Positions 22,871-36,659 of a DNA stretch of 64,000 nucleotides are shown here, piece by piece. The stretch is from Dactylis glomerata (lineage: Eukaryota > Streptophyta > Magnoliopsida > Poales > Poaceae). Numbering within the stretch: position 1 is the first letter of the stretch; each line of letters opens with the position of its first letter. A program made the position numbers and the translations under genes. The stretch is from assembly GCA_007115705.1 (NCBI GenBank), contig QXEO01000464.1:2226212-2290211 (forward strand), written 5' to 3'. The notes beneath the pieces were generated by a model. That model had not been told where the DNA came from, did no database searches, and worked only from the letters and a program-made list of their open reading frames with translations.

Positions 22871-23099
22871 GTAAGGAATCCCTACCTCGCCGGAGCGTTC
22901 GTTTCCCTCTGCACTTTTCTTTGCTTGCGAACGATCGAACCCAGATCTTTCTTCTCCCCAAGAATGGACCTCGCTTGATCCCATCCTATTTATTTCCCGT
23001 CCACAGCGGCGAGTTTTGTTTCCAGAGAACCTTGGATTTTATTTATTTATTTATTTAATTTTGGGGCTCAACTGACTGCTCCTCCACGTCCCGCGCCAG
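22871..23099 (+). other. Probable 5' UTR intron of SMT1
   Basis: A consensus donor (CACCG then GTAAGG) at 22871 and an acceptor (GCGCCAG) ending at 23099 lie in the leader, 18 bases before the start codon. Leader introns are common in plant housekeeping genes. Transcript data would be needed to fix the cap site, which I place upstream of about 22800. Confidence 0.65.
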
Positions 23100-23117
23100 G
23101 TTGCGGCGGACTCCACC

Positions 23118-26100
23118 ATGTCAAAGACGGGAGCCCTGGATCTCGCATCTGGCCTTGGCGGGAAGATCAACAAGGACGGAGTCAAATCCGCGGTCGATGA
23201 GTACGTATACACCCTGCTGCCGTTGGCGTGATCCAGCAGATTAGATGTTTTTTATATGTATCACGCAGCGGCCGTCAGATTATGTTTCGGAGTAAATTAA
23301 GACATGGGAAGTTGACCCGATGAGATTTCTCCCACGCCGTCTTTTCTCTCTTGTGCCCTTCAGATTTCCATTTCCAAGCATCTTCTGGGCACATCAAATC
23401 TTTTTTGCAGTTGTGGGTCTGTACCAGGAAAAGCTAAAATTATTTTGCCCGTAATTGTTTCGCTTTGTTTCTGTTCCATCTTTGCTCTCCATGACATGTC
23501 CTTTCCAGATGACGGCTACTGTTAGTTTACCATCGCGATCTGCACCTAGAAACGGATAATTCTTTGCCCCTGTCTTTTTGAGTTAACAGTTCTCAACATA
23601 CTCTCGATTTGTTTGCGGTTCCTTGCTTAAATTCCAATGATTTAGTACTTAGGTGGATTAAATGTGCACTTGAAGCTATATGCCCCCGTACCACTCACTA
23701 TCTGCCCACTTAGACTGTCACTGCAAGTCATCCAACTAGTCCTTTTAAGATCGTACCTACTACTGTACCTTGCAACCACTTCCACATGTGCAGACGAGAT
23801 CTTTCGGAAAAAAATATTAAGGGGCCATCAAAGTGTTCAGTTTTGCTCGTGCACTGACACTCTGGAATCTGATGAGTGTATTCTGTCTTTATTACTGGTG
23901 TCTTTATTGCTGATAGAGTTATCTTCGTTCTCTTCTTTATTAAAATTTTGTGTGTATCACTTGCCTTTGTTTTCCTTGTTGCCATCGTAATTTTGGAATA
24001 ATTTTTTTTCACAAGGTATGAGAAATATCATGGATACTACGGAGGGAAGGAGGAAGCAAGGAAGTTCAACTACACTGATATGGTAATAATTATCCTATGC
24101 GGCAGTACTACACTGTAACATTTTTGTATTTTCTGGAGGAAAATAGTTTTGTCGATTTGATGCCTCCCAACAAAATTACTAGTCTGTGAGACTGCGATGA
24201 TTCTTCGTCCATAAAGTTATGTAACACTGTAGTTAGTTTCACCATATATAAAACAAATTGTTAACTTGCAACTCTGTTTTACCTGATATAATTAAGTGAT
24301 CTATGTTCTTCCAAACATGAGTTAGAATCTCTAAGACGTTTCTTATATAATCAAAAAATTGGTATTATGGTTCAAGTAGCAAATGCACATGCAGGTTCTA
24401 GGTTCTACAGTTTACATTCTTTGTCACTGCATATAATTTATTTCTTAAATATCCTAAGCATATATTATTGAATGGTTGGTGCCACTTTCTTGTTTCTTTG
24501 GAACAAGGAGGTTGAAACTTTTCTACACGAGTCCGCAGTTTGCCAAAGAGTCAAGGGAGAGCATTGTCACTACCCTGGTCTCCTATATCCACTGCCATTA
24601 CCTATTTCTGCTTGGACTGACATCTCCCTGTTATAAATTGAGAATGCTGAATATTTTTTATGCTGAATCACCCATAGGCCATGATAGTGGCCAACGAGGA
24701 TTTGAATTTCAGGGTCTGATACTTTGATGCTTTATCAGGTTAATAAGTACTACGATCTTTCTACTAGCTTCTATGAGTATGGTTGGGGTGAATCCTTCCA
24801 CTTTGCTCACAGGTGAAGACTCTTATCGAAAGAACAAATTAATTTATCTTCCATTTTCCAGTAGATCATTTTGTTTTTACGCTGTGAAAAAAATTGAAAA
24901 GAAGTAATTTAAGTATTAGTATATTACTGAACCTAATTCCGGTGTGTTTTGATGTTTTAGGTGGAACGGGGAATCTTTAAGGGAAAGTATCAAACGGCAC
25001 GAGCACTTTCTGGCCCTTCAGCTTGAGTTGAAACCAGGAATGAAGGTCAGTTTTCATATGAAGATCAAATAATATATGGCAGAATGGTTTTTCTTTTTCA
25101 CTTTTCTAGCCACATCAGAACGTGATAATGAAACATAACTAACTTTGATTTTTTCCTTCACTTATTTGCTGTAGGTTTTGGACGTGGGCTGTGGAATAGG
25201 TGGACCATTGAGAGAAATTGCCAGATTTAGGTATAATTCCTGTTTCATTTCTCTTCACTCAAAATAGCGAAAAAACGAACTATTATACAATAACGTTTGG
25301 ACCTTTTTGTCACACAGTAACAAATCTTAATCTTAGATTTTTAGTAATGCACTTAGTTTTGGTCTTTTTCATATGCATGATTAATGCATCTGAATTGATC
25401 AATGTTTTAACAACTGAAATTTGTAAGCATGCGGTGACATGTTTTTGGGGATGCTATCCAGGGATTCTTCATCTACTATTTACCCTTTCAACTATAATGT
25501 GCTTTCTCTTGGTGATGCTGAAAATGAGATGCAGACAACTAATTGTTTTTATTATCAGCCTTGATCCTGTTAAAACATGGCATGCAACCACTTGACCATA
25601 TGAATGCTATCTCTATTCCAAAATATATGATGTTTCAGACATGGGAACAGTCTCAGTGATGCAACTTTGAAATATGAGTTATTTTATATGAAATGTTAGG
25701 AAGTTACTAAAATTTACACAATTCTGGAATATTTTTCAGACAAATCCAGTGACATGATTTCATTAGCCCAATCTCAGTAATCCTTTTGTATATCAATAGT
25801 TAAAAGTTGATGAAGTTTGACTTCATGCTTTATAAAGTCTTTTAATATGGAACGGAGGTAATAAATACTCCCTCCGATCGGAAGTAAGTGTCGGATGATT
25901 TAGTACAAGTGTACAACTTAGTACAAAGTTTGTACTAAATCACCGACATCTGACACTTATTTCCGATCAGAGGGAGCAACATAACTCTCTGTTTGTCGAA
26001 GCAAGATGTATAACTATCTCAGTAAGTTAGATAAGTGACTACTGTCATCTTCCATTACCATTACATTGTACCTGCAGCCAGAAACAACTAATCTAGCTAC

Positions 26101-28285
26101 CATTATCTGCAGCTCGACCTCAGTTACTGGATTGAACAACAATGACTATCAGATAACTAGGGGAAAGGTTGTTCAGCACTTAAGTATTTGATATATTTCA
26201 CTCTTCTGATGACTGTGATTGCGGACTTCATTTAAATTTGCACATTTAACTATCATTATCACATAACTCTTCTATTAATTATATATTTTTAGGAGCTCAA
26301 TCGGTTGGCAGGACTTAGTGGAACGTGTGACTTTGTCAAGGTATTGTTGGCTTCTTAAGCGTTTTTTCTGTGTTGCTATCCTGGAACTCTCCTTCTCTAG
26401 ACATACAAATCCTTGCAATTGCTTTGCCCAAAGTTTCAAAAAGAGCTAGGTGGGAGGTGGCGCCTAGTTGCCCCGACGTCCACCTTTTAAAACAGTCGTG
26501 TTGCCATATAAACATGTGATCAATGCTCCCTTTTAAGGAACTAATCTATAGGGGTGAAAACAAATGTTATAAGAGTGATGCTTCTGTTTTAGTTCTTCGG
26601 ATATGCAACAGATTTAAATGACAGTACTTTTTTCTTACACATTTGTCTAAAATACAGGAAGACTTCATGAATATGCCATTCTCTGATAACACTTTTGATG
26701 CTGTTTATGCCATCGAGGCAACATGCCATGCACCTGATCCGGTATGACCTCTTTCTCTTCTGTTATAGGATTTTCCATCTTTTAGTACCTTCTAGCAACG
26801 CAAAAGTGAATTGACCTTTTTGTTGCACAAGGTTGGCTGCTATAAGGAGATCTACCGTGTACTAAAGCCTGGGCAGTGTTTTGCTGTATATGAGTGGTGC
26901 ATTACTAATCACTATGATTCAAGCAATGCAACCCATAAGAGGATTAAGGATGAAATTGAGCTTGGTAATGGTCTGCCAGATATCAGAAGCACTAAACAAT
27001 GTCTTCAAGCTGTTAAAGATGCTGGGTTTGAGGTAAGACATTCCACTCCCCCTCTTTTTGTTTAATCATGTGTTTCTAAGATTTACCTAGTGCAAAGCAA
27101 GTTTTGTTTCTTCTCAACTGCATGAACTTCATGGAACCACTAATGGATATAATATTTTTTTGTCTTCATGAAGGTTATTTGGGATAAGGATCTTGCTGAA
27201 GATTCTCCATTGCCTTGGTACTTGCCCTTGGATCCAAGTCGATTTTCATTGAGCAGTTTCCGTTTAACTACCGTGGGGCGACTAGTTACTCGCAATATGG
27301 TGAGGCAATAAATACTTCATCTGTCCTCTTGCTATCATTGGATTCTGCACAATCAAATCAAATTAATATTTCTTTCTCTAAAGGAGCACTAATATGGGCT
27401 ATCTCTCGACATCTTTTTGACTACTTACAAACCTCCTTGTGATTAGAATTCTTTCACATGGCTTTAAATTCTTATCATGAATAAAAATAAGAAAACACTC
27501 GGTTTCACCTCCTGTAGTTACTGCAAAATTAGATTCTGGACTATAATATAATGTATCATGGACTCAAATATAGTTCTAGTTTCATTTAATTTAATTTTGC
27601 TATAGTGTTGGCATTTGACACATCAAGATTTTGATATTCGATAAAATTGATATATGTAGCCTAGTATTTGAATGACTGTCATTTAAGGAAAACATCAAAC
27701 TGCAGACAGAGTTGATGGATTTGCTGTTTTACTTTGTTGCTTGACTAGGGAATTCAATCAACTTTAGCTCCTAATCCATTAAAAGATCAAGGTAATAACT
27801 TGTGGATAACTAAAGCTTTTTGGACCATTTCTATTGTCCAACGTAGCAAGCCATTCCAGTCAAAGTGAATTTTTCATGCTTGGTCCACGTGAAGTCATGA
27901 ACATGAGATTGAGATTCTCTTGGTGATATGTTTCAGGTCAAGGCATTGGAATACATTGGTCTTGCTCCGGAAGGCAGTCAGAGGGTCTCTAATTTCTTAG
28001 AGAAGGCTGCGGATGGTCTTGTTGAAGGTGGCAAGTAAGTTTATCTCTGAACCACGTTTCTGCCATGGAAAGTATAATTGGACATAGTTTGATTGATAAT
28101 GCAACATTTTTGTGTGGAGAATGATAATGCAACTTTAGGAGCTCCTCACGACCTTCCTTCTTTTCTTTTTATGTTCCTTCCTGTTTAATGCTGTATATGT
28201 GAGTTGTAATTTGGGTACCATCAACAGGAAGGAAATCTTCACCCCGATGTACTTTTTCGTGGTCCGGAAGCCTCTTTCAGAATGA
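23118..28285 (+). CDS. SMT1: Cycloartenol C24-methyltransferase (sterol methyltransferase 1), 12 coding exons, 344 aa
   Basis: Exons are 23118-23200, 24016-24082, 24739-24812, 24961-25045, 25175-25230, 26113-26167, 26293-26340, 26658-26741, 26832-27032, 27174-27299, 27937-28034 and 28228-28285. All introns are GT-AG, all phases join, and the total is 1035 nt. The product transfers methyl from S-adenosylmethionine to C24 of cycloartenol, the first committed step of plant phytosterol synthesis, on ER membranes. Visible motifs are the sterol-binding YEYGWGESFHF (residues 62-72), the SAM-binding LDVGCGIGG (105-113), the IEATCHAPD segment (about 175-183), the YEWCITNHYD segment (about 204-213), and a C-terminal hydrophobic MYFFVVRKP. 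The length equals that of plant SMT1 proteins. The 1.2-kb intron 24083-24738 and the intron 25231-26112 are longer; the latter holds a Stowaway MITE. The 3' UTR may have an intron (donor at 28296, acceptor near 28379). No lesion is seen. Confidence 0.96.
25868..25976. mobile_element. Stowaway MITE inside an SMT1 intron
   Basis: Inverted ends CTCCCTCCGATCGGAAGTAA and TTATTTCCGATCAGAGGGAG bound 109 bp, with a long internal palindrome (TTAGTACA...TGTACTAA). The left flank is TA; the right flank has changed to CA. It lies in the intron between exons 5 and 6 and does not touch splice sites. Confidence 0.9.
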
Positions 28286-30512
28286 GCAACTTTCAGGTAC
28301 CAGATAATTTTGGCTAGTTCGCTAAATTTTTTTTATCTTTATCTAGTTCACGTATGCTCAAATTCTTATCATGTGTAGGTTTGAAGCCAGACGAGGCGAA
28401 GATTCATTCTGACGAAGCGGGCTTGGGGGGTTTGGTTATGCCTAGAATCCTAGGTTCTTACCTGTAGAAAAGAAATAGTGAATGTGTTAAGCTTCTGTTT
28501 GTTCTGTGTTCAATGTTGAGCTTCTTGTCTGTTGTTTTGTCGTGTGAGCTTTGGATTCCAGCTCCGTCTGGATTGTTTGTTCTCTAGTGTTACTAGTGGA
28601 TGATTCGGGACCCTTGTGCTAAGCTATTAGTGACATAAATAAGCTGAATGCAATTTTCTTTCCCATCATTGTTTGCATAAGGCTGCCTATGCTGATACTG
28701 ATTTCTTGTTCAAACAAGCTTGCGTGATTACTGACGAGCCTCCACACTTTGGTACATTAAAAGGTGACGTTGTGTTGAGGGGTAGAAACTCATTCCATTA
28801 CTCGCGAGGTTCGTACCAGTGTGTTTTACACAGAGATCTACTGTCTAGTAAAGCTCGCAAGATTGTGAGCAGCGGGATTACAATAACTACCAATCAGTCC
28901 AATTCTAGCTTCGGTCCTGCACAGATCGCATTTGTCTTTTTTGGTTACCGCTAACCAGAAAGGAAGAAACAACTGACACTCGAACATGGTATCTCTATGG
29001 GGCGCTTAGCAAAGACGGCATTTATATGAAAATTTCTTTCTCTTGTACGGTGACTTTCTTCGGGCTCGACAAAGAAAGTGATATGGGTTGGGTTGCCCAA
29101 TCTTCGCGATTCGACCATGAACACAAGAACACCACAAAGAACAAAAAGACACACGGAAAATCACAAACATACATGAATAAATAGCAAGTAGGGTACAAGG
29201 TAACAACCAAGTACAAAGCACCAGTGTACAGGTATTTGGTTGCAGGTGGGAGAGTAGACTCCTTGAGGTAATGAGGTTCAAGGAGCTATCATCTCTTGTT
29301 GATAGCACTGTGCCGTTCTTCGACGTTGATTCTTCTATATGATTAAAACACTTTCCAGGATGTATTCTCAAAAAAGTGTACATGCATTGGGACCGCTTAC
29401 AACTCACAACTACTCCTAATGAAACCTTCTTCTCCTATGGGTATAGGTCCAGAGATCCAATTGAATCCTGGAGAAATGAATGGTTACAAACTGTCCTTGA
29501 AGTCACTACAACAAGGGGAGAGGTCTTGGATTTCACTAGGGAGGAGGACCAAACCAGTGTGGTTCTAATTCATGTCCAACCCAAGAAGAGAGGAGGGGGA
29601 GGGTATTGATAGGCCCAAGCCGTAAGGCAAAAGATACATAGGATGCGCCCATTTCCTACGGGAGCTCCTATATCTCAATTCATGGGGGGGGCGGAAGGGT
29701 GCTCCGCCCCCATGTCCCCGCCACTATTGGGCCAGCCCAGGTAACGCTTCCTTTGTAGTCTTTTATTTTTCAAATAATTTATTTTATTTTTGAATAAATT
29801 TCAGATTTGAAAAGCTTTCAGTTTGTAAGCTTCAGATTGAAAAACATTTAGATTTGAAAAATTCAAATTTTGAAAATGATGAAATTAGAAGTTCAAATTT
29901 AAGATATGTCATGTTTTAATAATGTTCACGACTTAAAAATGTTCAAAAAAATTAATCAAAAGAAAAAGGAAATAAGAAAACCAACAAAATAGAAGAACTA
30001 GCGAAAGCCGAAAAAACTACAAGGAAACAACAAAACCCGAGCAAACAAGCAAAACCATGCAAAAACCAGCAAAACACCGAAAAAAACTCATGAAAACCCG
30101 GTCATATCTCGCGAGTTAAGGAGCCGTTCCACTCATCCAACCGTTTCAGGCATGAGCAAATCACTCTCACACTGAGCGATAAATAGGATTTGCCATTTTC
30201 TACATTTGCCATTTTCTACACGCATGCGGCATAACATTTTGGGCTAGGAGGGCCCGAACTATCTAGACACCAATACTTGTCACATGTTGCAGGAGGCTGA
30301 ATTGTTTGGCCCGCTGCGTAGGGGCTTTCCATTCGGTTTGGACAGTCCACATGTCTTCCCATGGGTTGCCCAGGGTTCTATATGAGGTCCAGATAGTCTT
30401 GGCTACTTCTAGCCGGACTATGCGGCTTTGTGCATTTGTCTTTCTCATCTTCTTCTTGACACTTCGCTTCCCCTTCCTAAATTTGTGTTGCTCCCTTGGG
30501 TCTTTATGATCA
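28286..30512. other. SMT1 3' UTR and decayed repeats, no supported gene
   Basis: SMT1 3' UTR sequence probably runs to about 28660. Beyond it, the + strand frames at 28673-28954 and 29349-29609 look coding-like (the second ends LIHVQPKKRGGGGY) but match no family I know and may be transposon remnants. From 29750 to 30100 the sequence is a low-complexity A- and TTTGAAAA-rich tract. The segment 30263-30512 reads weakly like a retroelement fragment on the - strand. Confidence 0.45.
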
Positions 30513-33500
30513 CTAGATGACCCGTTGCGCCACTGGCGCAAAGGCAAATCCGAACCGGCACTGGCACCATAAAAAGTAAATTATTCTAATTCAAATAAAA
30601 ATAGTAGTTTAAAAAACCTAATACTATCCAAATTTTTGGATGTAGGTCCAAACACCTCAATTCTACCAATAGAATTCTACCAACGGTTTTTTGTTTAGCC
30701 GTTAAATAAGTAATTGAGAATCTGAGTATGGTTTATACATGAATGATAACACATGCCTTAGGGTCCATTTTCCCCTTATTTTTGCACTGATATACAGGAC
30801 TCGGTTATAACATAGGAACTCTGAAAGTTGACTCCATACATATCCAGCATTACTTGTTCTATTACACAGTCCATATTTGAAAAACAGAGAAAAGAATGAA
30901 AAAAACAGATCCTTGGATACCCAATGAAAATAGAACATGGACTGATAATTTTGGTTCCCCATCCAGAATCTGCTCTCTTTCTCTCACTCACAGATCAGAT
31001 AACACAGAAACAAGCAGGGTAACACTAAACATTCAGAGAATTTTGTACCCAGTTTGCTACAGGGAAGTTCTTGTGGTGATGGTCTGAGCACTGGTGTGCT
31101 CGAGCGATGGTCGCGTTCTTGTGGGCCTCTTGCGGCTTGCCTCCAACTCGACCCTGTGTTTCCTGTCGCCGCTGGTGGATGGCCGTGGACTACTTGTTCC
31201 TCCCCAACTCCTTGTGATCTCTGGTGCACATGAATACTCCAAACACATGCAGTTGACCACGATTATATCATGCACATATTCAGTAATTTAGTTGCATACC
31301 AAAAGGGCGCAACAACATAGTAAAGAGCTGCATAAGATTAAAATTAGAGTGCACATGAGAAGAATCCAGGATATTTCTGATCCATGGGAATGAGAATACC
31401 TGATCATGAAGTAAAGGAAGACCATTTTTTCTACATAAGGTCCAGAACTCAATGCATTTATGGTGCTGGCTTATCTGAAAAGCCAACATCGTAATAGTGC
31501 ATTTGAACTCTGCAAATGCAGTAAAATCCATAAACAACCATGAACTAAAATCCATAACAGTACAAACAGAAAAAAATTATTTTAGAAGTGCTGAGTGCAG
31601 AGTATATATTAGAAAGAGGCAACATCCAACCAAAACTAAAATAAGAGTATTATGCAAGTATGGATCAGATAACTATAGGAATTCAACAATTGTTCAGTCG
31701 CATATAACTATTAAAGCTAGTGTGGATAACCAAGTGGCTGTAGTATATGGTCCGGTATATCAGGTTGGTAGTAACTACACTGATCTCTCTCTTGGGAACA
31801 TAAATTACTGGTCTGTAAGTTCTTAGCTTGGATGTCCTGCTGATGTCTGAATTAAAAACAATATGAAAAAATCTCGAAGCAGGTATAAATTTATAAGGTA
31901 TGGTTTGGTTTCATTATAGAATTGCTGAACTTGCAACTGAAATCAGCTAACCTGAAGCTGGCCTGCAACTGAAATCAGCTTAACTGAAGCTGGCCGGATT
32001 TCAGTGTTTCCTCGTGACTTCCAATCAGGCATGCGAATTACAATTGTGACAGCTCCTTTAGCATTTGGCAGTGCCTCCTTTGGTAATGATGCTCGCTTGG
32101 CTTCAACCACCGACTCCAATTCCTATTTTCATTATATGACATGAATGTATAATAAATATATCACCAAGCCAAATATGGCACGCTGATGCAAAATATAGAG
32201 TAATCAAGCTTTGACAGAATTTATGGAAGAAATTACATGTTTATTAATGGGGATGAAGAGGCATACACAGTCCAAAATAAAGTGATGCATCCTCTGAATG
32301 AGGACGGCATAGCAGCTACCTCAAAAATACCTACTCATTGCCCGCCATGGCACCTACCCGATGCTACTGAAAGAGAAAGAAAAGGAACGAATCAGAGGGT
32401 GGGGTGCTTTCTTACCAAATAAGCATGTAGAAAAATAAGAACTGCAAACCTACCCTGACAGTGACAGAGGCAAAAGAATATGAGACCACTTACATGTTTG
32501 AGTGAATATTTAATTACTTGAATAACTTTCTTAGTAGTCAGAAATAATAAGCAAGAACAAGACACATGAACATAGAAGTTTTAAATCACCGCCAGTGACA
32601 TATGCAACATGACAAAGGACCATAACCTGTCATATAGAATATCGGGTGTCTACACCATACAAAAAATTGTATATCAATCCATCCACTTACCAACTATTAC
32701 TGTTAACTTCAGAGTGTACAGCTAAAACGGATTGATCATGGAATAGAACAAAAATCAGATGCCATCACAGTATCAGAGTGTAGAGCAGCTTTTCAGCCCG
32801 ATGAACTTGGCCTTCTTCTGCATGCTGCAACGGAAATCTACTAAGAATTAGAGAAATGTCATCACAGTACTGGGTAACACATGTGAACATCTGAACTGCT
32901 ATTTGTTCATAGCATTGATGTCAAATTTCACACATCGGTTTGCTAAATAACCCAGTATGTAATCTCTCCACATTATTCTATCTACCCACACAAGCATGAA
33001 GTATGGTAGTAGCTGCAAAGAAAAGGGATTATTAAGAGCTCCTAGCTCGAGAAAAAACCAACTAAGAATCATAGCATGATACAAAAAGTCCAGTGAACAA
33101 AAAACTGTACTAAAATAACAATCAATCCAATCTGACTGATCACAAACTAATGTGTAAAAGGTAAGTCAGATTGAGGACGATTACAGGTGCAAACAATCAC
33201 AAATTATAAGAGGATAATTAATATAATTAAAATAAACCTCTGCATTCAAAACCATGAAATACATAGATTAACAGAGAGAATGGGTGCATCAAAACAAATT
33301 AAAGCATTGCATCAGAAATTGTGTAAACTGACTTCGGAGTGAAGCAGAGTTTATTTTAAATGCCTTCTCTAAAATTGCAGCCAACGGTTTAATTCAAGAA
33401 CTCGGCCATTTTATGACATATATGTATTTCCCCATGGGTTAAAAACAAATTTTTATATTAGATCAGATTAACAACAAATAATATGAATTCTGAGATAAAT

Positions 33501-36500
33501 GGAAGAATCAAGAATGGCAGTTTGCTGAAGACAAACAATTTGGGTACGCTCTAGATACTATCTTTTGAGTAGGTTTACAAAGAGAACACTTCCGAGTTAT
33601 AATATTTTCTCAACTACAATATGCTTACTAATCTGCAGGACTATGAATAATAACAACCAAACTCTTTCTTTGGACAGTGAACTTCTTCTCTAAGAATAAA
33701 AGTAGAATCTAACAAGGTGTGTGTGACAAAATATGATGAACAGTCAAAGTATGCTTGCAATATACCATATACCTTATTGATTATTAATAGATTATCAACA
33801 ACTCTACTGCTATATCGTCAAAAAGTAATCATAATGAAGTGTTGGCTACTCCCTGCTTCACCATCAACCTGTTGTGCTCACTTCAAGATACGCATTCTTT
33901 CATTAAATTGATTGAAATCTTCATTCTGGACACTCCCATTTTCAGAATCAGTACCACCAGCTGGTTCCCTTTGAAATATTTACCATTGTACTTTACCAGC
34001 ATACCTTCAGTAGAAGAAGAGGAGCGCTTTAGTATTTTCTAACAAAGAAAACAACAGTACTCATTGTTGCACCTAGCTACATACCCAACTGTGTCAATAT
34101 CAGGAGGCAAAAAGTAAGCTATTCCGGTGTAGCAAGTGTATTCTGAACAACAGTACTCATTTTTGGACCTAGCTACATACCCAACGATAAACTGAACCAC
34201 TGGAGATTGCAAGAAGGTCAATATCTCAAAAAACAAAAGATTTACTAATAATCACCCTATTGGTTAACATCCTCCTCTGGGACATCTCTACTGAATAATT
34301 TATTGGTACCTGCAGTTCAGGCTTAGTCCAGAGATAGCACATATAGAAACACAAGTTCTACATAATCGCAGAATGAAAGAAAATTGAAGGAAATAGAAGG
34401 AGGTACTGGAGCACTGATTTGTAGGATACATGAAAATAAAACATGTAAAATTCATACCAGAGGTGATGAGGAAGCCAACGAAGGTTGTCTAGGAGATGGG
34501 GGAGAGGGCAACAGAGGGATGAGGAGCGCCTTCGGGCATAAACGTTTGTAGCACTCGCGCCACAGCCGCCTAAAGAGTTTATGCATCTACATGAGGCACA
34601 AACGAAATGAATGAAGCTCTCTCGTGCACAGGAATACGTCTCTCGTGTAGAATGGTCTTACCTACATGATTATATGACTGATTCTTTTCCAATGCTCGCC
34701 AGCTATCTAGATAATCCACATGCACTGTGATAACAAAATAAGCAGCAATGTCAGGCTAAAAAATTATTGGCCCCAAAAGTTTCCAAAAAGGTTTCAGCAA
34801 CAAGAACAATATTTCACAGAGAACGCATCGTATCATCAGAGATAATTATTTACAGCACTACTTTTTAGCAAGCAATGCATCATTGATTCCAAAATTTGCA
34901 CCTATTATTTTGCACATGGGCCGACCTAAAAAAACAATCTTAACAATAACATTAAGAAAACCACACCACTGAGCATAAATCATGAATCGATAAGAACAGT
35001 CTTATTGTCAAAATCAGTGGCTTTGCTGCAATAGAACTTTCATGCAATGGAAGCAGACCAACATAAATAGCTGAGATTAATGCCCAGCAAATTACTGGAG
35101 CGTATAGGCACATAGCAATGTCAAGGTCTCCATATAGTTCTTGGTAATCTATAAGAAAACAAGATACAATCTATTTCTGCATATGGGAACAATCACCATA
35201 ACAGCGGGAAGGTCAAATTCTCATTACCTTGGAAATATCCATAATCAGACATGTTTGAGTTGCTAGCATTGTACCCTATAACAAACATGTTAAAGCATGT
35301 TAGATTCAGAAAATAGAAAAAAATACGCGTCCATCTTTTGACAGGAGCAAGTTCAAGATAGAGAAGGACCCTTGCAATATAGACAGGGACACCATCTGCA
35401 GCATCTCCGGAGTAGCAAACCGCCCCACCAGTGTAACTTCACCAAGAATTCAGCCAAGAAAAGGTCGTTTAAATGAGGTACCTTGATATACGGCAAATAA
35501 TATTGAACTTAATACTTTATTTTTTTAATCACTATTCTCTGCAGCCACCAATTAACATCTGGAAAGGAGTGGACCTGCTACTTGGCCATTGAAATTTTGC
35601 ACATATATGGATGCAACAATGGGGAACCAGCAATGAAACTGACCTTAAAATACAAGGTATCAACACATGTAGGTATGCTTGACCAGCATATGCAGCAAGT
35701 AGAATATGCTTGACATCCTAACCCTACCTGCAAAATACAAATTAAATCAGGGACGGGCTGATCAAAAGGTGGATCTCATGTAAGGGGAATAAATCAGAAC
35801 CATAAGGGAGAAGGAGGTGTCGCTGGTAGGGGAAACCAAACCCGGAGGAGTTGCATCCATGGCGATGTGCCCTCCATGGCGTTGGCAGCGAAGGTCATGG
35901 AGGCGCTGGCGGCGGCGCCGATCATGTGGAGGCGCTGGAGCGGCTAGCATCGGACGTGGAGGAGAGGATCTGGCGGCAGCTGGTGGCGGCGGCTGGTGGC
36001 GGCGGCGACGGTTGGTGGTGGCGGTGGCGGTTGGTGGCATCGGCAGCTTTGGAGGAGGCGCGGTGGCGGCGGCCATGGAGGAGGAGCTGGTGGCAGCGGC
36101 GGCCTTGGAGGAGGAGCTGGTGGCGGCGATGGCCGTGGAGACGCTGGCGGCGACGGCCGTGGAGACGCTGGCGGCGGCCGGAGAGGAGCACAAGGGGGCT
36201 CGTGCGGGAGAGGAGAGAATAGGGCTGGGTAGATATTTTCGATCTAGGTTTCCACTGGCTGTTTATATACCATTGACCAAAAAGCCTAGGAATATGTCAC
36301 TCCGGATGCGGAAGCGTGGCTCTCTGAATTGTCGGCCCCATACATAGACGGGCCCAATTGTCATGGACATAGTCATTCAACAAGAAGTGCAAAACGAAAC
36401 TACCGCATCCAACGGCTGGGGTAAGAAGTGGGACGCAAAATTTACTGTGCAGATGAATCCAACGGTGCAGCAACACGCGGCGAACGCAGATAGCGTGAGA

Positions 36501-36533
36501 GGCCGGGTAGGCTAGCGCCCTTTAGGTTTTAGA
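30513..36533 (-). mobile_element. Non-autonomous Helitron, about 6.0 kb
   Basis: On the - strand the 3' end is a perfect 7-bp hairpin (TTGCGCC with a 3-nt loop, 30525-30541), an 8-nt spacer, and CTAG (30513-30516) followed by a host T. The proposed 5' end (36532-36533) starts TC. It resembles the start of the other paired Helitron: a shared TACCC..GGC..CTC.CA..C.ATCTG pattern and a GTTGGAT motif about 85-95 nt in. The base before the TC is T, not the usual A, so the 5' boundary is less certain than the 3' one. No Rep/helicase ORF is present. The interior is mostly AT-rich with no recognisable gene, except for a GC-rich low-complexity segment near the 5' end (35840-36230), which could be the first exon or promoter of a captured gene. 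Confidence 0.65.
35840..36185. repeat. GGC/GAG-rich low-complexity tract near the Helitron 5' end
   Basis: Trinucleotide-like GGC, GCG and GAG repeats include recurring TGGAGGAGGAGCTGGTGGC and GCCGTGGAGACGCTGGCGGC units. Open frames occur in five reading frames, as expected from composition alone. I do not call a protein here. Confidence 0.75.
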
Positions 36534-36659
36534 ATTGTCCTCATACCGAACGATGCATAGGGTCAAAGTATTAAGTAGCAAACTCTCAAAAAAAAAGGAA
36601 AATATAGACTCAAAAAGTTTGTCCCCGGTTTTTGACTCACTGTTTTGGCCGGTCTAGTA

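Noticed and set aside
29349..29609. A coding-like + strand frame ending in a Gly-rich tail
   Set aside because: The composition looks coding, but I know no matching family and there is no clear start or splice site, so it is only mentioned in the gap note.
35762..36347. Several overlapping proteins in the GGC/GAG-rich tract, up to 176 aa
   Set aside because: Composition alone opens many frames here, and none has a motif or splice context.
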